Source: Posidonia oceanica (taxonomy: Eukaryota > Streptophyta > Magnoliopsida > Alismatales > Posidoniaceae). Taken from it: a stretch of 64,000 nucleotides of DNA. The stretch is from the NCBI GenBank assembly GCA_037176725.1, contig JAZBRS010000049.1, forward strand, positions 14,774,001 through 14,838,000, read 5' to 3'. The notes beneath the pieces are model-generated. The model was not told the DNA's origin. It ran no database searches and was given only the letters and a program-made list of their open reading frames with translations. Position numbers and translations under genes: made by a program. Numbering within the stretch: the stretch's first letter is position 1; each line of letters starts with the position of its first letter. Of this stretch, positions 55,901-64,000 are shown piece after piece.

Positions 55901-57432
55901 AGAAAGGGAAGAAATAAATTAGGAAAAAAAGAATAAAAATAAGTAAAAAATTAGTGTGATTGTGTTGTAGGTTAGGGTCTTGATTAAATTTTTTAATGAC
56001 TGTTTTTAGGTTAATTAGTGTGGTTTAAAGGGGTTTTGGGCTTGATTAGGGTTTTAGGGTTTCTTTTGTTTTTTAATTCGTTTTCCACTTGATTAAGTGT
56101 TGTAAAGTCTTTTTTTAAATTGTTCTTAAAATTGTGTTTTTCTTGTTAAGCATTTAGGATATTAATTAGGATTTTTAGGATTTATTTTCATATTAATTAG
56201 AATGGGTTTTGGGTTTTTTAATTCTAGTCTTTTTAGGGTTTTCTTTCTTAAGCCTTTTTGAGTTATGTTTTTGGTTTTTTTTTATGTAAGTTTTCTTGAT
56301 GTTTTTTTTTTAATTAGGTTTCTCTTGTTTGATTAAATTTTGTTAAATCTTTTTAATGTGTTTCTCATTTTCTTTTTAATTAAGTTCTTAAATTGTTTTT
56401 TCTTAGATTTGTAAATTAAGCTTTTTCTTTTTATCAATTGTTTATCTTAGTATTTTTAATTGTTTTACTTCTTTTTAGGGTCTTTTTTTTAATTCTTTTG
56501 ATAGGGTTTTCACTTTTGGTGGGTTTTGATTTTATTTTAGTTTTTTTCTTGATTTTTCAGCATTTTCTTTTGGTTTGTTTTGCATTTTTTAGCTTGCATC
56601 TTTGATTTTCTATCTTGGCTTGATTTAGTTAGTTTTAGGTTTTTAATTGTTTGTTTAATTTTTTTTAATTATTTTTCTTAGAGTTCTGGTTTGTTTCTCT
56701 TATGTTTTAGAGTTTTAGAGATTTTTAGGGTTTTTTATGGGTTTTAGCAAAGGAAAGGAAGAGGAAAAGAGAAGGAAGAAGAAGAGGAAAAAAGGAGGAA
56801 TAAAGGGGAAAAGAGATGAGTTGGAGGAAACGATTTTTTAAAAATCAAGGAAAATGCTAAAAATAAAGTAAAAATAGAAATAAGATAGAGAAGAGATAGA
56901 AGTACAAAGGGGGGCCACAGTCAGGCAAGAAAGTGGGAGAAAAGGGGGTGAAAGGGAGGAGGATAATCAGGAGAGAGAGAGGAGAGAGAAAATGATAATC
57001 CCGGAGAGAGAAAACGACAATTTGGCCAAAAGGGGGGCTTAGAGGTTTTGGAAAGGGGTGAAACTTGGCAGGTGTGGGGTCTAGGATTTCTAGTTTTGCT
57101 CCCAGGGTTTTGGTTTAGTTTTGAGAAAGTTTTGGAGGAGTTTTGAGGTGTAGAAAAAGGGTAGCTTTGCCTAAGTTTCCTAGGATTTTTGGGAGGGGTT
57201 CTGATTTGAATTTTTGCGGGCTTTTTGGTAGGTTTGCTAAGTCATCAGGGGTGAGTTTTCCTGTGGATTTTGGATAGTTTTCAGGTTCGGGAGAGGGGGT
57301 AATCCTAGGTTGAGTTTGGGCTTGTTTTGAGGGGAAAGAAGGAGAGAAAGGCGTGGGTTTGGGTCTAGACTTGGGTTCAGCAGCCACCAGAGGGTTCCAA
57401 TCGATCCAGCCTGTCGAAATGGGGTGTCAACA
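52969..57432 (-). repeat. Very long Tat-2 solo LTR (4.46 kb)
   Basis: The minus strand runs TGTTGACACCCCATTTCGAC...GGGATTACTACA, 4,464 bp, flanked by a perfect CTTAC duplication (52964-52968 and 57433-57437). From the LTR end inward it holds GGCGACTCCG (about 53137), the hairpin block (53321-53391), the second conserved block (53529-53595), an ATGCAA-rich 600 bp section (53600-54230), a GC-rich section (54270-55800) and an 800 bp T-rich section (55920-56740). Its start is homologous to the plus-strand LTR beginning at 63012. No genes inside. Confidence 0.95.
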
Positions 57433-58297
57433 CTTACACCATGAGAGAACCCAATACCACACAACAAGCTCCCAAGCAATCTAGAGCTCCGATCGAACAT
57501 CTAAACACTCTCCCGATCTCTCTCCAAACTCCACCAATCCCCAACAACTCATGCAACACCCGGAACCCAAACAATGAATGCATGTACACCAAAACAAAGG
57601 AAGAATGATGCTTGGCCTTGAGCAAGAGTCGTTACCTTCGACTCAAGGTGGCAGCGAGCACAACTGAGATCACACCTCTTGAAGCTCACCTCTGATCACA
57701 ACAGTCCACTTCCACTAGAAATCTATGTCTACACCACTTGTAGGAGGTCTCAAAAGCTTGCCACGTACATGCACTGCAACAACCCACCTCAAGAAGCTCT
57801 TAAAGCTCGTCTTCAAGCTTTGAGTTGTAGCACACTTTCCCAGCAAATTCTCTAGCTGAGCACGATACCTGGAATTGTTGTAGGTCATCGAAGGTCCACC
57901 TCAACACCCACATTCAATATGCATGAGGAAAACCAACTTCCTCTCCCACGTGCACACCCACACAAGATTCTCCTCTTCCTCTCTCCTGAATTCTCCCTCT
58001 GAAAACACAACTCTCGTGAACAAAGGAAAGGAGGGAGGAAAAGAAAATCCTCGAGAAGAAGGGATGACCGGATATATATAAGCACTCCACCGACATGCCA
58101 GAATTTTCTGGAACGATTCCGAGGTGTAAGACGTGCCAGACTAGACGTTCAATGTTAGACATGCCCAAGTTACGCGTTCAACACCTGAATTCCAAATTGA
58201 CAGCATAAAACGCTAGAATGCCTATGTCTAGCACACCCAATTTCCAAATTGAAATTTCCGACCTTAAAAAGTTGTCCTAAAAATCCAAGTCGCTACA

Positions 58298-58741
58298 GAT
58301 GTGGTTATTTTGAAATATTAGTGATATGATGAGGACAATCTAGGAAAATAGATGCCATTGGAGTAGGTGTTTTCAAAGATGCTCTTAAATGTAGCTTTTT
58401 TTCTTAGTGTTTTATGTACAATTTATGCGACCAAAAGAGCTAGCATTTTTTTGAACATTTGGTAGAACTTTCATTGAAATAATTGCTTTTTTGGATAAGC
58501 TGCACCAAATAAGTTTTACCAAATGCTACCTTAGGCAGTATGGAAAAGAATAGAAGAAAGTAAAAAAGAATTTCAAGTGGAGACTAATATTGTAATATTT
58601 GCGGTCTGTATGGGCCAGCCACGGTTATCTACCACTGATTACTACCACGGATCGCTACCGTGGATTGCTACCGCAGGTTTCCACCACATCTTACCACCGT
58701 GGATTGGATGCGCATTTGGCCAATTCAGAATTTATAATTAA
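58298..58741. other. Host sequence between LTRs, with an inverted-repeat word cluster
   Basis: AT-rich sequence, then at 58605-58725 a cluster reading CCACGGTTATCTACC, TACCACGGATCGCTACC, GTGGATTGCTACCG and ACCACCGTGGATTGG. This is a set of CCACGG/CCGTGG inverted words. No gene. Confidence 0.6.
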
Positions 58742-60794
58742 TGTAAGACCTGTATCGGGAAGTGATTCCCGTTTGAGTGTAATCTGAATGAACTGGGATT
58801 TGATTACCTGTAATTATATGTGCATTTGTTGAGTAATAATGATGAATTTGTGTTTGTTCTCTTTTTGTTGTGTTTGTGGTTTTCCCTGGCTCTCTATGTT
58901 GTGTGGTATTTTGGCGTGTTGTGACTCGTGAATGTGTGGGACCCTGGGAAGGGAAGAAGCGCCAAAACAACATAGTAGTATTCAAAATTTTCCACGCAAC
59001 ACCGCTGCCTTCAACAATACCCACCACCCTATCAGCCATGCCATGCCCTATGCCGTTCAGCCTGTGTTTCTGGGCGGCTGTCAGCGATGAGAGGCTGATA
59101 AAAAGAGGGGTTGGCATCAGGCGAGGGAAGCAAGAGAGAGAGGGAGGAAGAGGGAAAAAAACCAGATCCTGAGAGATAGAGAGAGAGGGAGAGGAGGAGC
59201 AGTGGCCGGAAGAGGAAGAAGAAGAAGAGAGTTTGTCGATGCAGTTGAGTACGCATCCTACCTCATCTCTTTTTCTCTTAATTTCATGCGAAATCATTGG
59301 AAATGTGTTGTTTAGCTAGTTTTTGTTGTGTGGTATAGATTTCATAATTTTATGGAATTCCTAGAGGATTTTATAGAGGTTTTTCAATAGCATAGTTACT
59401 GTGTAACCGTTTGAGCTTTGTTCCATTGGATTTTTGTATCTTGAGCTACAGTAACAAATTCTTGTGATTTTTGTCCCAAATGGTAGATTACTTAGAGCTC
59501 TCTATTTTGGTATATTTTGTGGAAATTTTGGTAGCTTGTGCTGAGACCGGTTCAAGTTCCCAAAAAGGGTGATGTTTGGGTTCACTGTGCATGCTAGTTT
59601 TCTGTTTGTTTTGGGTCGGCCGCGTGTAGCTACTGCGGGTAGCTACCGTGTTTTGGGTCGGTTCAGACCCTGTTTGATGTCAATTTGGTTTACTTTTGAT
59701 GATTCAAGTGTTGGCATATAATGTGTTATCTCGTGGATTATCTTGTGGTGGAAAATGTTTTGAAAATGATTTTGAAAAGAATGCATATGGTTTTGAAAAG
59801 AGTTTTCCGTGGTTTTTGGACAGAGCCATGAAGTCGTAAGATCCTATCGGCGGATCAGGGTTGTTTAATACCTCTGAGAGGTTGGGTGCGAGTCTGAGGT
59901 GTGGTTGTTGTATTTTTCCTAGTGGGCATAGGGGTTCGAGTCTCCTAGACGTGTTGCTGGAAGAGTCCAGGATTCGAGTCCCTGAGGCTAGGGTGCGCTG
60001 TAGGGTCCCGGGTTCGAGTCCCTGGGGAATCCAGGCGCGGTGCTGTTAGGGTTCGGGCTTCGAGTCCCCAGGTAGCTCGGGCACCAGTGGACGTACTTCG
60101 TGTGGTGATATATAGACTTTGAGGGATAAGTTCTCGAGGCGGACGGACTCCTGCACAGGGTGGTCCTCTGTGGCAATGCAGTAGGGACCGGGGTTCGAGT
60201 CCCCGGCGACTGCTTGTGGCTGGTCGGTCGCCTGTGGCTAGGGTGACTTGATAGGTTTTTGCACTGTGTGCGTGTGTTGTGGTTTGTGCTGGTTTTAGCC
60301 ATGGTTTTGGCTTTCTAGAAGTACATAAAGTGATTTCAAAGATGCACGTTGTTTTAAAGAAAATAGAGATTATGATTTGAAAGGCATGTTTTAAGAAAAG
60401 GGATTTTCTGATTGACTGGCAGTTGTGTTTTGCAAGATTTTGGTGTTTCTTCCGATTTGATTTTGGTGTTTCAGAGTGTCAGTTGTGTGACTTTGGGAGC
60501 TAATTGGGATAGCTTGAGTTCATGGTTTGTGGTCTTTTGGTTTTGGTGGGCGCGTACTGGGTGACAATAGATGTCACTCATGCATGTTTCTTTGTAATTT
60601 TGTTTGCAAGTGCAGAGTAAGGAGTTGTAGTCCATTCTAGTGCACATAGTCGCACACCACAGGTCTTGGGTAGAGTAGTCCTTGTTAATTTTATTGTCGT
60701 TATTAGTTTAATTTCCTGCAGTATTGTTTAGTTATTTATTTAATAATTGCCTTGGATAGGGATGATGTTAGTTTGTGGCGCCGAGGGCGTTACA
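58742..60794 (+). repeat. Chromovirus 5' LTR
   Basis: TGTAAGACCTGTATCGGG...GAGGGCGTTACA, 2,053 bp. It is followed after three bases by a primer-binding site and then gag. The start is related to that at 1106 (TGTAANACCTG, then GGGAANTNATTCCC). Phrases shared with the other chromovirus and LTR-X copies include TTTAATACCTCTG (59860) and GTGCACATAGTCG (60645). A GTAGCTACCG word pair lies at 59627-59655. Confidence 0.92.
59933..60202 (+). repeat. Five tRNA B-box-like motifs in the chromovirus LTR
   Basis: GGTTCGAGTCC-type motifs lie at 59933-59943, 59971-59981, 60011-60021, 60057-60067 and 60192-60202. Each has 0-2 differences from the tRNA T-loop/polymerase III B-box consensus GGTTCGANTCC, and several are framed by GGG...CCC that could form the T-stem. 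No full tRNA (A box, anticodon arm or acceptor stem) is seen around them. Confidence 0.75.
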
Positions 60795-60797
60795 AAG

Positions 60798-60815
60798 TGG
60801 TATCAAAGCCTAGGT
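60798..60815 (+). promoter_or_regulatory. Chromovirus primer-binding site
   Basis: TGGTATCAAAGCCTAGGT, the initiator-methionine tRNA type, three bases after the LTR end. Confidence 0.92.
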
Positions 60816-60931
60816 ACACTAAGTGCACTAACTTAGGGTGTTCGGTGTAGTGGCTCTGTAGGACTGCATAGCATAGATTACCTGCACCTGATTTGTTTTC
60901 CAATCTTGTATGATTTTGCAGTGGTTGCAGA

Positions 60932-62020
60932 ATGACACTCCGAGGAAGAGGTAGAGGGAAGGCTCCCACATCGAGTTTAGAGGTTGGAGAGGAGAGTCGA
61001 TGGCTTGGGATGCAGGAGGAGTTGAGCAGCATGATGCAGGGGATCGTGCAGTCCCTCGGAAAGGAAAATACCAACGGGACCAAGGGCAACCCGTGGCTGA
61101 AGCAGCTCAGCCATTTGCATGCTCCAGCTTTCAGCGGTCGAGGAAAACCCAAGGAATGTGAGGCTTGCTTGCTGAAGATAGAGAAGATTCTAGAGAGCAT
61201 GGAGTGCCCGGAGGAGAAATGGGTGCGACTGGCTTCCTTCCTGTTCGAGGGCGACACCAACCAATGGTGGAGAGCCACGCGGCGTTTGAAGTTTCCAAAC
61301 TTGGACCTACTGATGATCTCTTGGGGATATTTCTGGGATGTCTTTTACGAGAAATACTTCCCAGACCATGAGAAAGACAGACCAGACAGAGAATTTAGAA
61401 GCCTACAGTGGAGAAGCAAGTTGGTGGGTGAGTATGAAGCTACCTTTTCTCGTCTTGAGCGGTCTGCGTAGTCCTTTGACACAAAAGAGCGCAAAGACAT
61501 GAGGTTTGTGGAGGGCCTAAATCTGGGACTTAGACTGAAGGTCATGGGCTATCGGTGCTGGACTTTATTGGATGCGGTGGATCTGGCTACCCGCTTTGAG
61601 GAAGAACATAAGCAGTATATGGAGAGCTAGCCTAAGAAGAAGGGCAAGATGTTCACTCCGCGACCTTCTACCTTTGGGATACCAAGCTTTGAGAGTTCTG
61701 GGAGCTCTAGAAAGAAAAGGATGGAGTGCACCGGCACAACCACCAATGGGAGATGCAGTTTTGTCGAGAGGAGTAGTGCTGGATTTAGTCAGATAAGATC
61801 TAGCAGTGGCTTCCAGGTGGTGAGAGCTTGTTTTGTTTGTGGACAAACGGGGCACATTGCGGCACAGTGTCCTCGTCAGCAGCCGAATCTGGGCATCATG
61901 GTGTGTTTCAACCACGGAAAGGTTGGGCATCTACAGCGAACTTGCCTTGATCCTTCAAAGAAAGCAGGAGTGCACCACAACAACCTACCAGAGGACATGT
62001 GTTCAGAATATCTGCTCTAG
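60932..62020 (+). pseudogene. Chromovirus gag, broken by stops
   Basis: The ATG at 60932 starts MTLRGRGRGKAP. The capsid domain follows: FSGRGKPKECEACLLKIEKI, EEKWVRLASFLFEGDTNQWW and FYEKYFPDHEKDR, the chromovirus retrotransposon-gag pattern. Stops at 61469 and 61628 interrupt one continuous frame. Two zinc-knuckle motifs follow: an intact CFVCGQTGHIAAQC and CFNHGKVGHLQRTC, in which the second Cys has become His. The frame ends at 62018. The protein would package element RNA; this copy cannot be full length. Confidence 0.94.
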
Positions 62021-62037
62021 ATGCGGGGCTTCAGGGG

Positions 62038-62414
62038 ATGTAGTAGAGGGTAAGGAGCAGTAGTGAGTTGTGTATTGTAAATCTCCACTCTCTTATGTAG
62101 CTATGTATATCCAATACTATTCTTAATAATAATTATGGTTTGTGATGGTATGTGCTATTCTTAGGTTCAATTCTGGTAGCAAACCGTATGGCCAGAGTAT
62201 TATTTGACTCAGGGAGTTCATTCTCCTTTATCTTTGAGTCGTTTGCGGCAGAAATTGGGGATAGGCCAGCTAGGTTAGCTTTTCACCTCGACGTGGTGAC
62301 TCCGTTGGGGGAGCACAGTCTAGCATGGAAATATCTACGATCAGTCGACATCAAATTGGGTGATAAGGATTTCAAGGCCAGTTTGATAATAATGGATATG
62401 TAGGAGTACGATGT
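62038..62414 (+). pseudogene. Chromovirus protease start, cut by an LTR
   Basis: In another frame from gag, 62152 onward reads ILVANRMARVLFDSGSSFSF with the D-S-G active site of the retroviral-type aspartic protease. It then reads TPLGEHSLA and LGDKDFKASLIIMDM, and after a stop EYDV. This is the point just before the conserved L-G-M-D-W motif, where a Tat-1-like LTR is inserted. The rest of the element would lie right of the window. Confidence 0.9.
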
Positions 62415-63011
62415 TGTGGATGTGGAATTGGGGGGTGTTTAAGAAGATGGCTGCGCCTTCACGTACGTCGTCAACTTTTGTTGTGATCGCCACTCACCTT
62501 TGGGTAGACAAGACACCTTCGGGGAGATTATGAAGATGTAGGTCCTCAGACTACTAGATCGACAGCTGGATGTCGTCTAGCGGCTCCCTCATGTTACGTA
62601 AGCGCTTTCCTTCCCTTCAAAATAAAATGAAAAAGATCTAGATCAGTTCAAGTATAGTAGTCAGTAATAGAAGTAAACAAAACAACATGACTAAAAGAAA
62701 CAAATACTAACCGGGGGTTGTTCCCTACGTGCATATGCTATGGGTCCTATGCTAAGAAATGTAAAAGAAAATGCAATGAATCATTAGATTGGAGGAAGAT
62801 ACTCCCTTTCACCCCTATGCTGAATGCAATGAAGTAGAAAGGAGGCACGGTCGGAGCTCCAGCTTAGCTGGGAATCTCTGGAATGAAGATGGGAATTGGG
62901 TTTCCCTTTTCTGAAGGTAGGAGATAGAGCTTCTAGGTTGAAGACTCTAGCTCTTGAAGGTGGAGACTCAAAACTGACAGGGTGATTCCTCTTTTAAAAG
63001 TTCCAACCCTC
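62415..63011 (-). repeat. Tat-1-like LTR, left (3') part, interrupted
   Basis: The left edge TGTGGATGTGGAATTGG matches the LTR ends at 12181 and 32789. Shared phrases are TTGTTGTGATCGCCACTC, GATCGACNGCNGGATGTCGTC, ACCGGGGG and GCATATGCTATGGGTCC. It is cut at 63011 by a Tat-2 LTR. Whether it is a solo LTR or the end of a full element is not visible. Confidence 0.9.
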
Positions 63012-64000
63012 TGTTGACACCCCATTTCGACAGACTGAATCAATTGGAATCTTCTGGTGGCTTCTGGATCCAAATCTAGGTCCAAACCTACACATTCCTT
63101 TCCATCCTTCTCTCCAAAACAAGCCCAAACTTAACCTAGAATCACACCTCTTTCCCAAGCCCAAAAACCATAGGAAAACTCACCATTCCCAACTTAACAA
63201 ATCCACTAAAAACCCCTAGAAATTCCAAACCAAAACCACTCCCAAAAACCCTAGAAAGCCTAGGTAAAACTACCCTTTTTCTACACCTCAAAACCCTTGC
63301 AAAACCTTCCCAAATCCAAACCCATGCCCTAGGTCCAACACTAGAAACTCTAGGCTACACACTTCCCAAATTTCACCTCTTTTCTAAACCTCTAACCCCT
63401 TCATTTCTTCAAATTATCTTTTTCTCTCTCCTGGATTATTCTTTTCTCTCTCCTCTCTCTCTCCTGATTATCCTCCTTCTTTTCACTCCCTTCTCTCTCT
63501 TCTTCCTGCTTGGCTGTGGGACCACTTTGTGCATCTATCTCTTCTGCATTTTATTTATATTTTTATTTTATTTTTAGCTTATTTCTTGATTTTCTAATAT
63601 TTATTTCCCTTCAACTCCTCTCTTCCTTCTTTACTCCTTCATTTCTCCCTTTTCTTCTCCCTCTCCTTTTCTTTTCCTCTCTTCTACTAAATCTCTAAAA
63701 AACCCTTAAAAACTTTTAAAACTCTAAAACAAAAGAAAAACTAATCAAAATCCTAAAAAGAAACAATTAAAAACATTAAACAAACAATTAAAAACAAAAA
63801 CCTAACTAAATCTAACTAAAACTAAAAACTAAGAAGGCAATCCAAAAAATGTAAAACAAACAAAAAGAAAATGCTATAAAATCAAGTAAAAACCTAAATA
63901 TAATCAAAACAGACTAAAGGTAAAAACCCTATTAAAAATAATCAAAAAACAAACCCTAAGAAGAAAGAAAACAATTAAAAACACTAAGACAAATAATTAA
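63012..64000 (+). repeat. Tat-2 LTR, 5' part, running off the window
   Basis: It starts TGTTGACACCCCATTTCGAC and follows the order of the 4.46 kb solo LTR (52969-57432) in the opposite orientation: a CT-rich section (63380-63680), then a long A-rich section (63690-64000). Confidence 0.93.

Larger units (their letters stand above)
46414..58297 (-). repeat. LTR-X solo LTR (minus), split by three later solo LTRs
   Basis: The left edge TGTAATGACCTCAG (LTR end on the minus strand) and right edge AAGTCGCTACA (LTR start) are flanked by GACGT (46409-46413) and GATGT (58298-58302), a duplication with one mismatch. Pieces 46414-46721, 49318-51160, 52693-52968 and 57433-58297 form one LTR of about 3.28 kb once the three insertions and their duplications are removed. 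It is homologous to 3942-6720: the GGTTGCTTGGC-type block appears reversed at about 50050-50170 and the GCGTTCAAC-type words at 58120-58190. Confidence 0.85.

Noticed and set aside
55299..55917. Open frames up to 134 codons with Lys/Glu-rich ends
   Set aside because: Inside the 4.46 kb solo LTR; the composition is due to purine-rich sequence.
59933..60202. A tRNA gene or tRNA-derived SINE
   Set aside because: Only the T-arm/B-box motif repeats; no A box, anticodon arm, acceptor stem or 3' tail could be found at tRNA spacing.

Overview
The window is nuclear DNA of a seed plant, almost certainly a large-genome flowering plant. It is made nearly entirely of nested LTR retrotransposons: Ty3/gypsy chromoviruses, Ty3/gypsy Tat/Ogre-like elements and one Ty1/copia element of SIRE type. 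One CACTA-type DNA transposon and a few decayed host-gene fragments are also present. I see no intact host gene, no tRNA or rRNA gene and no CRISPR array. The species cannot be named from the sequence. Family names used below (Tat-1, Tat-2, LTR-X) are local labels of mine.

Left part (1-11308). A chromovirus pol end with its 3' LTR (1-2414) sits in a remnant of a Tat-1 LTR (2415-2577). Next is a decayed Myb/SANT-like gene on the minus strand (3109-3941), then a plus-strand LTR (LTR-X, 3942-6720). LTR-X is broken by a CACTA-type element (6721-11308). That element carries exon-intron fragments of three unrelated host genes, all in the same orientation: TAF1, a GH1 beta-glucosidase and a Nudix hydrolase.

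Middle (11309-36599). A minus-strand chromovirus LTR is split by a 22.6 kb minus-strand Tat-1 element (12181-34771, target duplication ACTTC). Tat-1 itself contains a complete 9,156 bp copia element (14759-23914, duplication GGTTG, two 1,102 bp LTRs) and a Tat-2 solo LTR (26571-29068). The solo LTR splits the protease codons, and the reading frame resumes exactly when LTR plus duplication are removed. Tat-1 keeps only gag and protease. The copia element has an extra gene after pol, with its own candidate promoter region.

Right part (36600-64000). This holds the rest of the minus chromovirus (integrase tail and chromodomain), a truncated Tat-2 LTR, a PPR-gene relic, several small tandem duplications, and a Tat-2 3' LTR. 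A 3.3 kb LTR-X solo LTR then spans 46414-58297 because it was hit by three further solo LTRs (46722-49317, 51161-52692, 52969-57432), each with a perfect 5 bp duplication. A plus-strand chromovirus start (58742-62414: LTR, primer-binding site, gag, protease) follows. It is broken by a Tat-1 LTR, which is in turn broken by a Tat-2 LTR running off the window.

The cross-family signal I find most interesting is that nearly every LTR family here carries its own set of short palindromic 'words', repeated several times. The words differ between families but have the same style. In the copia element the words recur in the spacer in front of the accessory gene. The second is the three-gene capture by the CACTA element. 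All coding regions are degenerate; most stops examined lie where glutamine or tryptophan codons are expected, as cytosine deamination would produce.
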